Shown piece by piece: positions 41,730 through 49,406 of a stretch of DNA of 64,000 nt. The DNA is taken from contig NZ_JAUSYN010000002.1 of assembly GCF_030816915.1 (NCBI RefSeq), positions 4,353,501-4,417,500 on the forward strand, read 5' to 3'. The position numbers and the translations under genes are program-made. Source of the DNA: Streptomyces sp. B3I8 (lineage in GTDB: Bacteria; Actinomycetota; Actinomycetes; Streptomycetales; Streptomycetaceae). A model generated the notes under the pieces. The model made no database searches. It had not been told where the DNA came from and saw nothing but the letters and a program-made list of their open reading frames with translations. Every line of letters begins with the position of its first letter. The stretch's first letter is position 1.

Positions 41730-44281
41730 AGCGCCCCAACGGACTCGCCCGTGAGGCCGTCCGCTTCAAGCCCGCGTCGTTCGCGGGTACCTTCCTCGCC
41801 CTGCTGATGTCCGCGCTGATCGTCTCCACCTGCGGCATCCTGCTCGAGACTGGACTGCGCGCCTCGGTGCCGCCCCAACGCTATACGCACGCGGCGGTGG
41901 TGGCCGCGGCCGACCAGAACGAGTACGTCGTCACCGGCAGTGGCGAGGACGAGGAGAGGGAGGCGACCCCGCTGCCGGACACGGCACGGCTGGACGCCGG
42001 GCTGGCGGCGAAGGCCGCCGGGGTGCCGGGCGCGGCCTCCGCCGTCGCGGACTTCACCTTCCCGGTGCGCACGGCGCACGGGGGCTCCGGCGCGCGGGAG
42101 CTGCCGGTTCCCGGTGGTGTGCTCACCGCGCACGGATGGGGCTCGCACGCCTTCACCGGCACCGCGTTGACCAGCGGCTCGGCACCCCGCGCGAGTGGTG
42201 ACGTGGTGCTCGCCGCCGGAACGGCCCGCGCGGCACACGCCGCCGTGGGCGACACCGTCGCGCTGGAGACCGCAGCCGGACGACAGGACTTCCGCGTCCG
42301 CGGCATCGCCGAGGTCGGCACGGCGGACGTCCCCCGCGGCGCCGCGGCCGAGGGTGGCGACGCCGCACCCGACCTGGTCTGGTTCGCCGACAGCAGGGCC
42401 GCCGCACTCGCCGGGCACCCCGGCAAGGCCGACGCCGTGGTCGTACTGGCGGAGCACGGCGCCGACACCGACGCCCTCGCCGACGCCGTCACGCACGCCC
42501 TGGCCGGCTCCGGCGCCCAGATCCACACCGGCGACGGCCGCGGTGCCGTCGAGGACCCCGGCCTCGGCTACGCCAAGGTGACACTGTTCGCGATCGGCGG
42601 CTCCTTCGGCGGCATCGCCGCCCTCGTGGCGGTCTTCACCGCCGCCGGCACCGTCGCCCTCTCGGTCGGTCAGCGGGCCCGTGAGTTCGCGCTGCTGCGC
42701 GCCATCGGAGCCACCCCGCGGCAGATCCGCCGCGCGGTCGCCTGCGAGGCGCTGCTGGTTGCCCCGCTCGCCGGCGTCGTGGGCTGCCTGCCCGGCATCG
42801 GGCTCGCGCACTGGTGGTTCGGGCAGCTCCAGGACCGGGGTGCCGTCCCGCACGCCGCCGAGCTGCACGTCTCGGTGCTCCCGATGCTCGCCGCCGTCGT
42901 CATGGGGCTGCTCACCGCGCTCGGCGCCGGCTGGACCGCCGGGCGCCGGCCCGCGAAGATCAAGCCGGGGCAGGCCCTGTCGGAGGCGTCGGTGGAGCGG
43001 CTGCGGCCCGGCGTGGTCCGTACCCTCCTCGGTGTCGTCGCCCTCGTCGGGGGCTCGATCCTCACCGGCGTGTCCGCGCAGTCCAGCGGGGACGACGCGG
43101 CCGGCGCCGCCCTCGGCGTCGTCATGTGCTTCATGCTGTCCGTCGGGCTGCTCGGCCCCCTGGTGGCCCGGCTGTGCGCGGGCCTGTTCGGTCTGCCGCT
43201 GCGGAAGGCGGGCCCCGCCGCCGGTCTCGCCGCCGCCAACTCCCGCGCCAACGCCCGCCGCATCGCCTCCGCGATCACCCCGATCGCGCTCGCCGTGGCC
43301 TTCTCCTCCACCCTCGTGTTCATGCACACCAGCGAGCAGCACGCCGCCGACAAGCAGCTGCGCGCGGGGGTCACCGCGGACCACGTGGTGACGGACCCGG
43401 CCGGCCTTCCGGTGGACGCGGCCGCCCGTGCCGCCCGCGTCCCGGGTGTGGACACGGCCGTCGGACTGCTGCACACGCAGGTGCTGGTGCCGACCGGGTC
43501 CGGCGAGTTCGCGTCACTGCTGGGCGCGTCGACGCAGGGCGTCTCCGCCTCCGGCGCAGACCTTGCGAAGGTCGAGGATCTCGACGTGCGCGACGGCAGC
43601 CTCGACCGGCTCGGCACCGGCCGCATCGCCGTCGACCGGACCCTCGCCGAGTCGGCCGACGCCGGTGTCGGCGACCGGCTCCCGCTCTACCTCCCCGACG
43701 GCACGAAGGTCAGCCCGGAGATCGTCGCCGTCTACGGCCGCGGCCTGGGCCTGTCCACGCTCACCATGGACCGGGCGTCCCTGGAGGGGCACGTCACCTC
43801 GCCCTTCGACAGCACGCTGCTGGTGCGGGGCGGCTCGGAGAAGGCGCTCGCCGCCCTGGGCGAGGTCACCGACGTCTCCGGCTACGCCACCGAGCAGAGC
43901 CTCGACGCGAAACTGGGCGCCTGGATGAACAACACCATGGCCGGGGTCCTCGGCGGCTTCGCGGCCGTCGCCGCCGTCAACACCCTGGTGATGACGGTGC
44001 TCGACCGCCGCCGCGAACTGGGCACGCTGCGCCTGGTCGGCTCGACCCGGCGCCAGGTCATGGCGATGCTCCGCTGGGAGGGGCTGCTGGTGGCCGTGGT
44101 GGGCCTGGTCCTCGGCTCCGCCATCGCCGCGGCCACGCTGATTCCGATGATCAACGGGGTGACGGGGGACGCGCCGTACGTGCCCCCGTTGATGTTCGGC
44201 TCCCTCGTCGCCGCCACCGGCGGCCTGGCACTGCTCGCGGTCACGCTGCCGGGACGGGCGGCACTGCGCCGCTGGTCGTGA
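41726..44281 (+). CDS. FtsX-like ABC transporter permease
   Basis: An 851-residue permease with two FtsX modules: an N-terminal helix (AGTFLALLMSALIVSTCGIL), an extracellular domain, three helices with SVGQRAREFALLRAIGATPRQ, then a second set ending with MTVLDRRRELGTLRLVGSTRRQ and a final helical pair. It is the membrane partner of the upstream ATPase. ATG 41726 overlaps the ATPase stop (ATGA). The size and duplicated layout are typical of actinobacterial antimicrobial-peptide or lipid-exporting systems. Substrate unknown. Confidence 0.92.
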   Translation: MKRPNGLAREAVRFKPASFAGTFLALLMSALIVSTCGILLETGLRASVPPQRYTHAAVVAAADQNEYVVTGSGEDEEREATPLPDTARLDAGLAAKAAGVPGAASAVADFTFPVRTAHGGSGARELPVPGGVLTAHGWGSHAFTGTALTSGSAPRASGDVVLAAGTARAAHAAVGDTVALETAAGRQDFRVRGIAEVGTADVPRGAAAEGGDAAPDLVWFADSRAAALAGHPGKADAVVVLAEHGADTDALADAVTHALAGSGAQIHTGDGRGAVEDPGLGYAKVTLFAIGGSFGGIAALVAVFTAAGTVALSVGQRAREFALLRAIGATPRQIRRAVACEALLVAPLAGVVGCLPGIGLAHWWFGQLQDRGAVPHAAELHVSVLPMLAAVVMGLLTALGAGWTAGRRPAKIKPGQALSEASVERLRPGVVRTLLGVVALVGGSILTGVSAQSSGDDAAGAALGVVMCFMLSVGLLGPLVARLCAGLFGLPLRKAGPAAGLAAANSRANARRIASAITPIALAVAFSSTLVFMHTSEQHAADKQLRAGVTADHVVTDPAGLPVDAAARAARVPGVDTAVGLLHTQVLVPTGSGEFASLLGASTQGVSASGADLAKVEDLDVRDGSLDRLGTGRIAVDRTLAESADAGVGDRLPLYLPDGTKVSPEIVAVYGRGLGLSTLTMDRASLEGHVTSPFDSTLLVRGGSEKALAALGEVTDVSGYATEQSLDAKLGAWMNNTMAGVLGGFAAVAAVNTLVMTVLDRRRELGTLRLVGSTRRQVMAMLRWEGLLVAVVGLVLGSAIAAATLIPMINGVTGDAPYVPPLMFGSLVAATGGLALLAVTLPGRAALRRWS

Positions 44282-44287
44282 CGGGAG

Positions 44288-44327
44288 GGTGCGGGGGTGC
44301 GGGGGTGCGGGGGTGCGGGGGTGCGGG
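44288..44327. repeat. 8-bp tandem repeat, five copies
   Basis: GGTGCGGG repeated five times without change right after the permease stop. The last copies form the left arm of the adjoining terminator. Confidence 0.9.
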
Positions 44328-44365
44328 GTGGGAACCGGTCGCACCGGTTCCCACCCCGCACCCCC
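44317..44365. terminator. Very strong bidirectional hairpin
   Basis: Perfect 23-bp stem (44317-44339 with 44343-44365) closed by CGC, between the convergent permease and phosphosugar mutase genes. Confidence 0.92.
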
Positions 44366-44373
44366 GCTGCCGT

Positions 44374-46038
44374 TCAGAGCCCCGCGGCCTCGGCCACGTC
44401 CTTCTTCAGCGCCGCCAGCAGCGCCGCCGCGCGCTCCCGGGCCGCTCCCAGGCCGTCCCGTCCGGCGACGGGGACGACCACCTCCAGGTAGCACTTCAGC
44501 TTCGGCTCCGTGCCGCTCGGGCGGACGATCACCCGGGCGCCGTCCATCGTGTAGCGCAGCCCGTCCGTCGGCGGCAGCCGGTCCGTCCCCCGGGTCAGGT
44601 CCTCCGCCCCGGTCACGGCGAGCCCGGCCAGCCGTGCGGGCGGCCGCTCGCGCAGTCGCCGCATCGCGTCGCCGATGACGGACAGGTCCTCCACCCGCAC
44701 CGACAACTGGTCCGTGGCGTGCAGACCGTGCTCGACGGCGAGATCGTCGAGGAGGTCGAGCAGCGTGCGTCCCTCGGACTTCAGCCCGGACGCCAGTTCC
44801 GTCAGCAGCAGGGCCGCCGTGATGCCGTCCTTGTCGCGCACCCCGTCCGGGTCGACGCAGTAACCGAGCGCCTCCTCGTAGCCGTACCGCAGGCCCTCGA
44901 CGCGGGCGATCCACTTGAATCCGGTGAGGGTCTCCTCGTACCCCAGCCCCGCCGACCCGGCGATCCGGCCGAGGAGCGAGGAGGAGACGATCGACTCGGC
45001 GAACGTGCCGGTCGCCCCGCGCCGGACCAGGTGCGCGGCGAGCAGCGCGCCGACCTCGTCGCCGCGCAGCATGCGCCATTCGCCGCCGTCCTTCACGGCG
45101 GCGGCGCACCGGTCGGCGTCCGGGTCGTTGGCGACGACCAGGTCGGGGTCGGCCTCACGGGCGGTCGCGAACGCCAGGTCCATGGCGCCCGGCTCCTCCG
45201 GGTTGGGGAAGGCGACGGTCGGGAAGTCCGAGTCGGGTTCCGCCTGCTCGGCCACCAGCACGGGCGCGGGGAAGCCGGCCCGGGCGAACGCGGCCAGCAG
45301 CGTCTCCTTGCCGACGCCGTGCATCGCCGTGTAGACGGTGCGCGCGGTGCGCGGCGAGCCGGGGGCGAGGACGGCGTCCGTGCGGGCGAGATAGGCGTCG
45401 AGGACGGAGTCGTCGAGGACCTCCCAGCCGGAGTCCGGGCGGGGGACGTCGGCCAGGGCGGTGATCGCGTCGATCTCGGCGGCGATCTCCGCGTCGGCGG
45501 GCGGCACGATCTGCGAGCCGTCGCCCAGATACACCTTGTAGCCGTTGTCCCGGGGCGGGTTGTGGCTCGCGGTGACCTCCACGCCGGCGACCGCGCCGAG
45601 GTGCCGGATCGCGAAGGCGAGGACGGGGGTGGGCAGCGGGCGGGGCAGGACCGCCGCGCGCAGACCCGCGCCGGTCATCACGGCGGCGGTGTCGCGGGCG
45701 AAGTCGGCGGACTTGTGGCGGGCGTCGTAGCCGATGACGACGAGGCCGGCGGCCGGTGCGTCGCCGTGCGTGCCGCCGTGCGGGGTGCCGTTCTTCTTCA
45801 GGTACGCGGCGAGGCCCGCGGCGGCGCGGATGACGACGGCGCGGTTCATGCGGCGGGGACCGGCGCCGAGTTCGCCACGCAGGCCGGCGGTGCCGAACTC
45901 CAGGGTGCCGGAGAAGCGGTCGGTGAGTGCGGGGAGGTCGTGGGCGTCGAGGAGGGCGGCGAGTTCCTCGCGGGTGTCCGGATCGGGGTCCTCTGCGAGC
46001 CAGGCCTCGGCCCTGGCGAGGAGATCGTCGTCGTGCAC
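44374..46038 (-). CDS. Phosphosugar mutase, probable phosphopentomutase role
   Basis: A 554-residue alpha-D-phosphohexomutase-superfamily enzyme: FGTAGLRGELGAG, catalytic Ser in VEVTASHNPPRDNGYK, metal site NDPDADRCA, sugar-binding GEE-like segment RYGYEEALGYCVD and phosphate-binding RPSGTEPKLKCYLE. It is of the PGM2-like type, which includes phosphopentomutases. Its position after pnp, with deoC nearby, makes conversion of (deoxy)ribose-1-phosphate to the 5-phosphate the best guess; annotation as phosphomannomutase is common but less supported by context. Start GTG 46038. Confidence 0.85.
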   Translation of the reverse strand: MHDDDLLARAEAWLAEDPDPDTREELAALLDAHDLPALTDRFSGTLEFGTAGLRGELGAGPRRMNRAVVIRAAAGLAAYLKKNGTPHGGTHGDAPAAGLVVIGYDARHKSADFARDTAAVMTGAGLRAAVLPRPLPTPVLAFAIRHLGAVAGVEVTASHNPPRDNGYKVYLGDGSQIVPPADAEIAAEIDAITALADVPRPDSGWEVLDDSVLDAYLARTDAVLAPGSPRTARTVYTAMHGVGKETLLAAFARAGFPAPVLVAEQAEPDSDFPTVAFPNPEEPGAMDLAFATAREADPDLVVANDPDADRCAAAVKDGGEWRMLRGDEVGALLAAHLVRRGATGTFAESIVSSSLLGRIAGSAGLGYEETLTGFKWIARVEGLRYGYEEALGYCVDPDGVRDKDGITAALLLTELASGLKSEGRTLLDLLDDLAVEHGLHATDQLSVRVEDLSVIGDAMRRLRERPPARLAGLAVTGAEDLTRGTDRLPPTDGLRYTMDGARVIVRPSGTEPKLKCYLEVVVPVAGRDGLGAARERAAALLAALKKDVAEAAGL

Positions 46039-46128
46039 GGGTCAGCCTCTCTCGTTGTCGTGCGGGGTGTGTGCGGGGTGCCGGGTGCGGTGGGGTTCCC
46101 GCCCCCGCCGCCCGTGCCCTTCCCGTCC

Positions 46129-46146
46129 CCGGGGGCTGCGCCCCGG
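46129..46146 (-). terminator. Small hairpin after pnp
   Basis: CCGGGGGC and GCCCCGG with a 3-nt loop and one bulge, in the 209-bp gap between pnp and the mutase gene. Weak, so some read-through into the mutase gene is possible. Confidence 0.35.
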
Positions 46147-46247
46147 ACCCCCGCGGGCGCGTTGTCGGGCGGCGGCCGGTGGGAGTTCCCGCGCCGTTCC
46201 CCGTGTCTCTTACGGGCCGCGGCCCCTTGCGGGGTGTCCTGCAGCCC

Positions 46248-47072
46248 CTAGATGCGGTCCAACACCTTCGTCAGGAGTGCGCCCATGCGTGTGGCGCTGT
46301 CGCGGCCGGCCTGGAGGACCTCCTCGTGGTTGAGGGGTTCGCCGGTCATGCCGGCCGCCAGGTTGGTGACCAGGGAGATGCCCAGCACCTCCGCGCCCGC
46401 CTCGCGTGCGGCGATCGCCTCCAGCACCGTCGACATGCCGACCAGGTCCGCGCCGATCGTCCGGGCCATCCGGATCTCCGCCGGGGTCTCGTAGTGCGGC
46501 CCGGGGAACTGGGCGTAGACGCCCTCCTCCAGGCGGGGCTCGATCTCCTTGCACAGTGCGCGCAGCCGCGGCGAGTACAGGTCGGTGAGGTCGACGAAGT
46601 TCGCGCCCACGATCGGTGAGGTCGCGGTCAGGTTGATGTGGTCGCTGATCAGCACCGGCTGCCCGGGACGCATCGTCTCGCGCAGACCCCCGCAGCCGTT
46701 GGTCAGGACGACCGTCTTCGCGCCGGCGGCGACGGCCGTGCGCACGCCGTGGGCGACCGAGGCGACCCCGTGACCCTCGTAGTAGTGGGTGCGGCCGAGG
46801 AACACCAGGGCGCGCTTGCCGCCGACGCGGTACGAGCGCAGCCGCCCGCCGTGGCCCTCGACGGCCGGCGGGGCGAACCCGGGCAGGTCGGTGACCAGCA
46901 GTTCGGCGTCGGGCTCGCCGAGGGCGTCGACGGCGGGTGCCCAGCCGGAGCCCATCACGAGGGCGACGTCGTGGGTCTCGGCGCCCGTCAGCTCGCGCAG
47001 CCGTGCGCCGGCGGTGTCGGCGGCGGCGTACGGGTCGCCCTGGCGGTCGTCCGGAAGAAGAGAAGCGTTCAC
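46248..47072 (-). CDS. pnp: Purine nucleoside phosphorylase (trimeric type)
   Basis: Phosphorolyses (deoxy)inosine and (deoxy)guanosine to base plus sugar-1-phosphate. The 274 residues contain [14 protein letters not shown] (phosphate loop), [54 protein letters not shown] and the base-binding [11 protein letters not shown] 47072 lies 7 bp after TACTCT, fitting a leaderless mRNA; TTG 47078 is also in frame. The regulon palindrome is 25 bp upstream. Receives inosine from Add and passes sugar phosphate to the mutase encoded downstream. Confidence 0.93.
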   Translation of the reverse strand: MNASLLPDDRQGDPYAAADTAGARLRELTGAETHDVALVMGSGWAPAVDALGEPDAELLVTDLPGFAPPAVEGHGGRLRSYRVGGKRALVFLGRTHYYEGHGVASVAHGVRTAVAAGAKTVVLTNGCGGLRETMRPGQPVLISDHINLTATSPIVGANFVDLTDLYSPRLRALCKEIEPRLEEGVYAQFPGPHYETPAEIRMARTIGADLVGMSTVLEAIAAREAGAEVLGISLVTNLAAGMTGEPLNHEEVLQAGRDSATRMGALLTKVLDRI

Positions 47073-47097
47073 GCGCAAGAGAGTAGCCGCTTACCGC

Positions 47098-47109
47098 CTA
47101 CGCGCGTAG
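47098..47109. promoter_or_regulatory. Nucleoside-regulon palindrome upstream of pnp
   Basis: Perfect CTACGCGCGTAG; on the minus strand the likely -10 (TACTCT) is 12 bp downstream, so the site sits over the spacer or -35 region of the pnp promoter. Confidence 0.75.
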
Positions 47110-47184
47110 ATGACGGAGGTCACGGGAGTGCGATCGTTGTCGTGTCGTTTCCGACGGGCCACTTCGGGCGGCGGGCGGCCCTCA

Positions 47185-47283
47185 GGGTCTTTCGTTTGGA
47201 TCAGGCCGGCTGGGAGGCGCGGTGCGTCTTCGACCGACCCGTGCCGGACCCCGCGACGCCGGAATGATCCGAACGAGAGACCC
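47185..47283. mobile_element. Probable 99-bp MITE with 19-bp terminal inverted repeats
   Basis: GGGTCTTTCGTTTGGATCA at 47185-47203 matches the reverse complement of 47265-47283 at 17 of 19 positions. The 61-bp core has no coding potential. The end sequence looks like those of Streptomyces IS5-family elements as I remember them. Possible CTAG-type target remnants: CTCA on the left and CTAG overlapping the right edge. The right end touches the stop codon of the TetR gene. Confidence 0.6.
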
Positions 47284-47918
47284 TAGGCCGACGGCCAGTT
47301 GAGCAGGGCGGTCTCGGCGACCTGCCGGAGCTCCTCGCGGGTGGCCCCGCTCGCCGCCTGGACGGCGATGCCGTTGCCGACGGTCATGACGTAGCGGGCG
47401 AGCGCGGCGGGGTCGGCGTCCGGGGGCAGGTCGCCCTCGTCGACGGCCCGGTGGAACCGGTCGCGCAGGCGTGCGGTGCCCTCGTTGCGCCAGTCGGCGA
47501 GGGCCTCCCGGACGGGCTGTCCGGCGCTGCCGGCGGCGAGCGAGGCCTGGACGCCGAGGCATCCGGTGGGGCAGCCGGGCAGGGTGGTGGCGCGGACGGC
47601 GCCGTCGAGGAAGGCGGTGACCACCCGGCGGGCGGTCGGTTCCGTCAGGGCCCGGCCCACGTAGGAGGCGGGACCCTCGCCGTAGCGCTCCAGGGCCTTG
47701 CGGAACAGGGCCTCCTTGTTGCCGAAGGCCGCGTACATGCTGGTGCGGGTGATGCCCATGGCGGCGGTGAGGTCGGTGAGGCCGGCGCCCTCGTAACCCT
47801 GCTCCCAGAAGACCCGCATGGCGCGTTCGAGCGCCTCGTCGGCGTCGAAGCCCCTCGGCCGGCCGATCGGTGCCTTCTGTCGCGCCACCGGCTGCTCCCG
47901 TTTCTCCATGAGGCCCAC
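47283..47918 (-). CDS. TetR-family transcriptional regulator
   Basis: A 211-residue regulator: Arg/Lys-rich start, helix-turn-helix [20 protein letters not shown] and [21 protein letters not shown], and a C-terminal ligand domain with [19 protein letters not shown], the Cys-containing segment of the AcrR/YxaF-like subgroup. Divergent from the SDR gene with two copies of ACCGATCGGT between them, so it very likely represses both genes. Start GTG 47918 lies 4 nt after AAGGAG; ATG 47909 is the alternative. Its stop adjoins the MITE. Confidence 0.9.
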   Translation of the reverse strand: MGLMEKREQPVARQKAPIGRPRGFDADEALERAMRVFWEQGYEGAGLTDLTAAMGITRTSMYAAFGNKEALFRKALERYGEGPASYVGRALTEPTARRVVTAFLDGAVRATTLPGCPTGCLGVQASLAAGSAGQPVREALADWRNEGTARLRDRFHRAVDEGDLPPDADPAALARYVMTVGNGIAVQAASGATREELRQVAETALLNWPSA

Positions 47919-47932
47919 CCTACTCCTTCTGT

Positions 47933-47942
47933 ACCGATCGGT
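47933..47942. promoter_or_regulatory. TetR operator half, proximal to the regulator gene
   Basis: ACCGATCGGT, the core of the larger palindrome at 47974-47995, lies 15 bp before the TetR start. Probable autoregulation site. Confidence 0.65.
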
Positions 47943-47973
47943 TTGGAGGTGCTACGGTCGTCGACGTCGCTCA

Positions 47974-47995
47974 TTCAGTACCGATCGGTACTGAA
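47974..47995. promoter_or_regulatory. 22-bp perfect palindromic TetR operator before SDR gene
   Basis: Perfect palindrome centred on CGATCG with core TACCGATCGGTA and arms extending to TTCAG/CTGAA. It ends 28 bp before the SDR start codon. Confidence 0.85.
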
Positions 47996-48022
47996 AAATA
48001 TCCTGTTGGGAAGGTCATTGAC

Positions 48023-48772
48023 ATGGGGCAGCTCGAGGGCAGGACGGCCGTGGTCACCGGCGGCGGTACGGGGATCGGCCTGGCCAGCGCCGTACGGCTG
48101 GCGGCTGAGGGGGCGCATGTGTTCGTCACCGGGCGGCGCAAGACCGAACTGGACGCCGCCGTCGAGGCCATCGGCCCGGACCGGGCCACCGCCGTGCCGG
48201 GGGACATCGCGAACCCGGCCGACCTGGACCGGCTCTACGACGCCGTCCGGGCCCGGGGACGGGGGCTGGACATCGTCTTCGCCAACGCGGCGACCGCCTC
48301 GCTCGTGACCCTGGAGCAGGTCACCGACGAGGAATACGATCGCACCTTCGACGTGAACGTGCGCGGCACGCTGTACACCGTGCAGAAGGCGGTGCCGCTG
48401 CTCAACGACGGCGCCTCGGTCATCCTCAACGCGTCCACCGCCGCGGACAACGGCCAGGACACGTTCACGCTGTACGCGGCGTCCAAGGCGGCGGTGCGGT
48501 CGTTCGCGCGGACGTGGGCGAACACGCTCAAGGACCGCGGGATCCGGGTGAACGCGATCTCGCCCGGGCCGATCGACACGCCCGCGATCACGGGGCTGGT
48601 CGGGGAGGAGCGGGCGGAGGAGACGAAGGCGCACCTCGCGACGACGGCGGCGATCGGGCGGATGGGGCGGCCGGAGGAGGTCGCGTCGCTGGTGGCGTTC
48701 CTCGCGTCCGACGAGAGCAGCTTCTTCCTCGGCGCGAACGTGTACGTCGACGGCGGCGAGAACCAGATCTGA
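48023..48772 (+). CDS. Short-chain dehydrogenase/reductase
   Basis: A classical SDR of 249 residues: cofactor motif VVTGGGTGIG, GRRKTEL (an Arg pair suggesting NADP preference), FANAATA (NAG-like), catalytic Ser in LNASTAA, YAASK, and a PG motif AISPGPIDTP. The C terminus FFLGANVYVDGGENQI is standard. The substrate is likely small and electrophilic or a quinone, given control by an adjacent TetR repressor, but cannot be fixed from sequence. GGAAGG lies 9 nt before ATG 48023. Confidence 0.92.
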   Translation: MGQLEGRTAVVTGGGTGIGLASAVRLAAEGAHVFVTGRRKTELDAAVEAIGPDRATAVPGDIANPADLDRLYDAVRARGRGLDIVFANAATASLVTLEQVTDEEYDRTFDVNVRGTLYTVQKAVPLLNDGASVILNASTAADNGQDTFTLYAASKAAVRSFARTWANTLKDRGIRVNAISPGPIDTPAITGLVGEERAEETKAHLATTAAIGRMGRPEEVASLVAFLASDESSFFLGANVYVDGGENQI

Positions 48773-48841
48773 CGGGGTGGGTGCGGTGCCGGCCCGCCGG
48801 TGGTGGCCGGCCGCCACCGGCGGGTGGCCCGGGGCCGGCCG

Positions 48842-49279
48842 TCAGCAGGGGCGCTTGCGCAGCTCCATGACGTAGTCGTGCGGGGCGCCCGCCGACTCCG
48901 CCGCGTCGGCCACCTCGCCCAGATAGCGGGCGGACGGCAGCCCGCCCTCGTACGCGTTGAGGACGTACGCCCAGGCGGACTCCTCGCCGTCCAGCGTGTG
49001 CACCCGCACCTTCACGCGGCGGTATATGTCCATGCCGACACCCTCCCAGCGGTCCAGGGAGTCCTCGTCCATGGGGGTGATGTCGTACAGCGCGACGAAC
49101 ACCTGGGAGCCGGGCGCCTCCACGATCGTCGCCAGCGCGCCCTCCCAGCTCATCTGCTCGCCCCCGAATGTGAGCCGCCAGTCGTTCAGCCAGCCCGTGG
49201 CGCGCAGCGGCGAGTGCGGGGCGCGGCGGGTCATGAGCCGCGCGTCGAGGTTGCCGGCGTACGCGGCGTAGAGCGACAT
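48842..49279 (-). CDS. Gamma-glutamylcyclotransferase-fold protein
   Basis: A 145-residue AIG2/GGCT-like protein. The glycine-rich start YAAYAGNLDARLM is the YGxN-type substrate loop (here YAGNL) and FVALYDITPMDEDSLDRWEG carries the acidic residue expected near the active site, followed by VRVHTLDGEESAWAYVLNAY. It may release 5-oxoproline from gamma-glutamyl compounds; the substrate is unknown. ATG 49279. Convergent with the SDR gene. Confidence 0.8.
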   Translation of the reverse strand: MSLYAAYAGNLDARLMTRRAPHSPLRATGWLNDWRLTFGGEQMSWEGALATIVEAPGSQVFVALYDITPMDEDSLDRWEGVGMDIYRRVKVRVHTLDGEESAWAYVLNAYEGGLPSARYLGEVADAAESAGAPHDYVMELRKRPC

Positions 49280-49406
49280 GAGCGCAGCGTACGGCAGTTC
49301 CGCACGGGTCACCCGGGCGGCGCCGCGGGGGCGGCGCCCGCCGCGGGCGCCCCCTCGCCGCCCCGCCGTCGGCCCCGGCGGGAAGCATGTTGAAGCGTGC
49401 GGGACA

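Noticed and set aside
44374..46038. Dedicated phosphomannomutase
   Set aside because: Not excluded biochemically, but context (pnp, deoC, deoA) favours a phosphopentomutase role, so I did not use the symbol manB.
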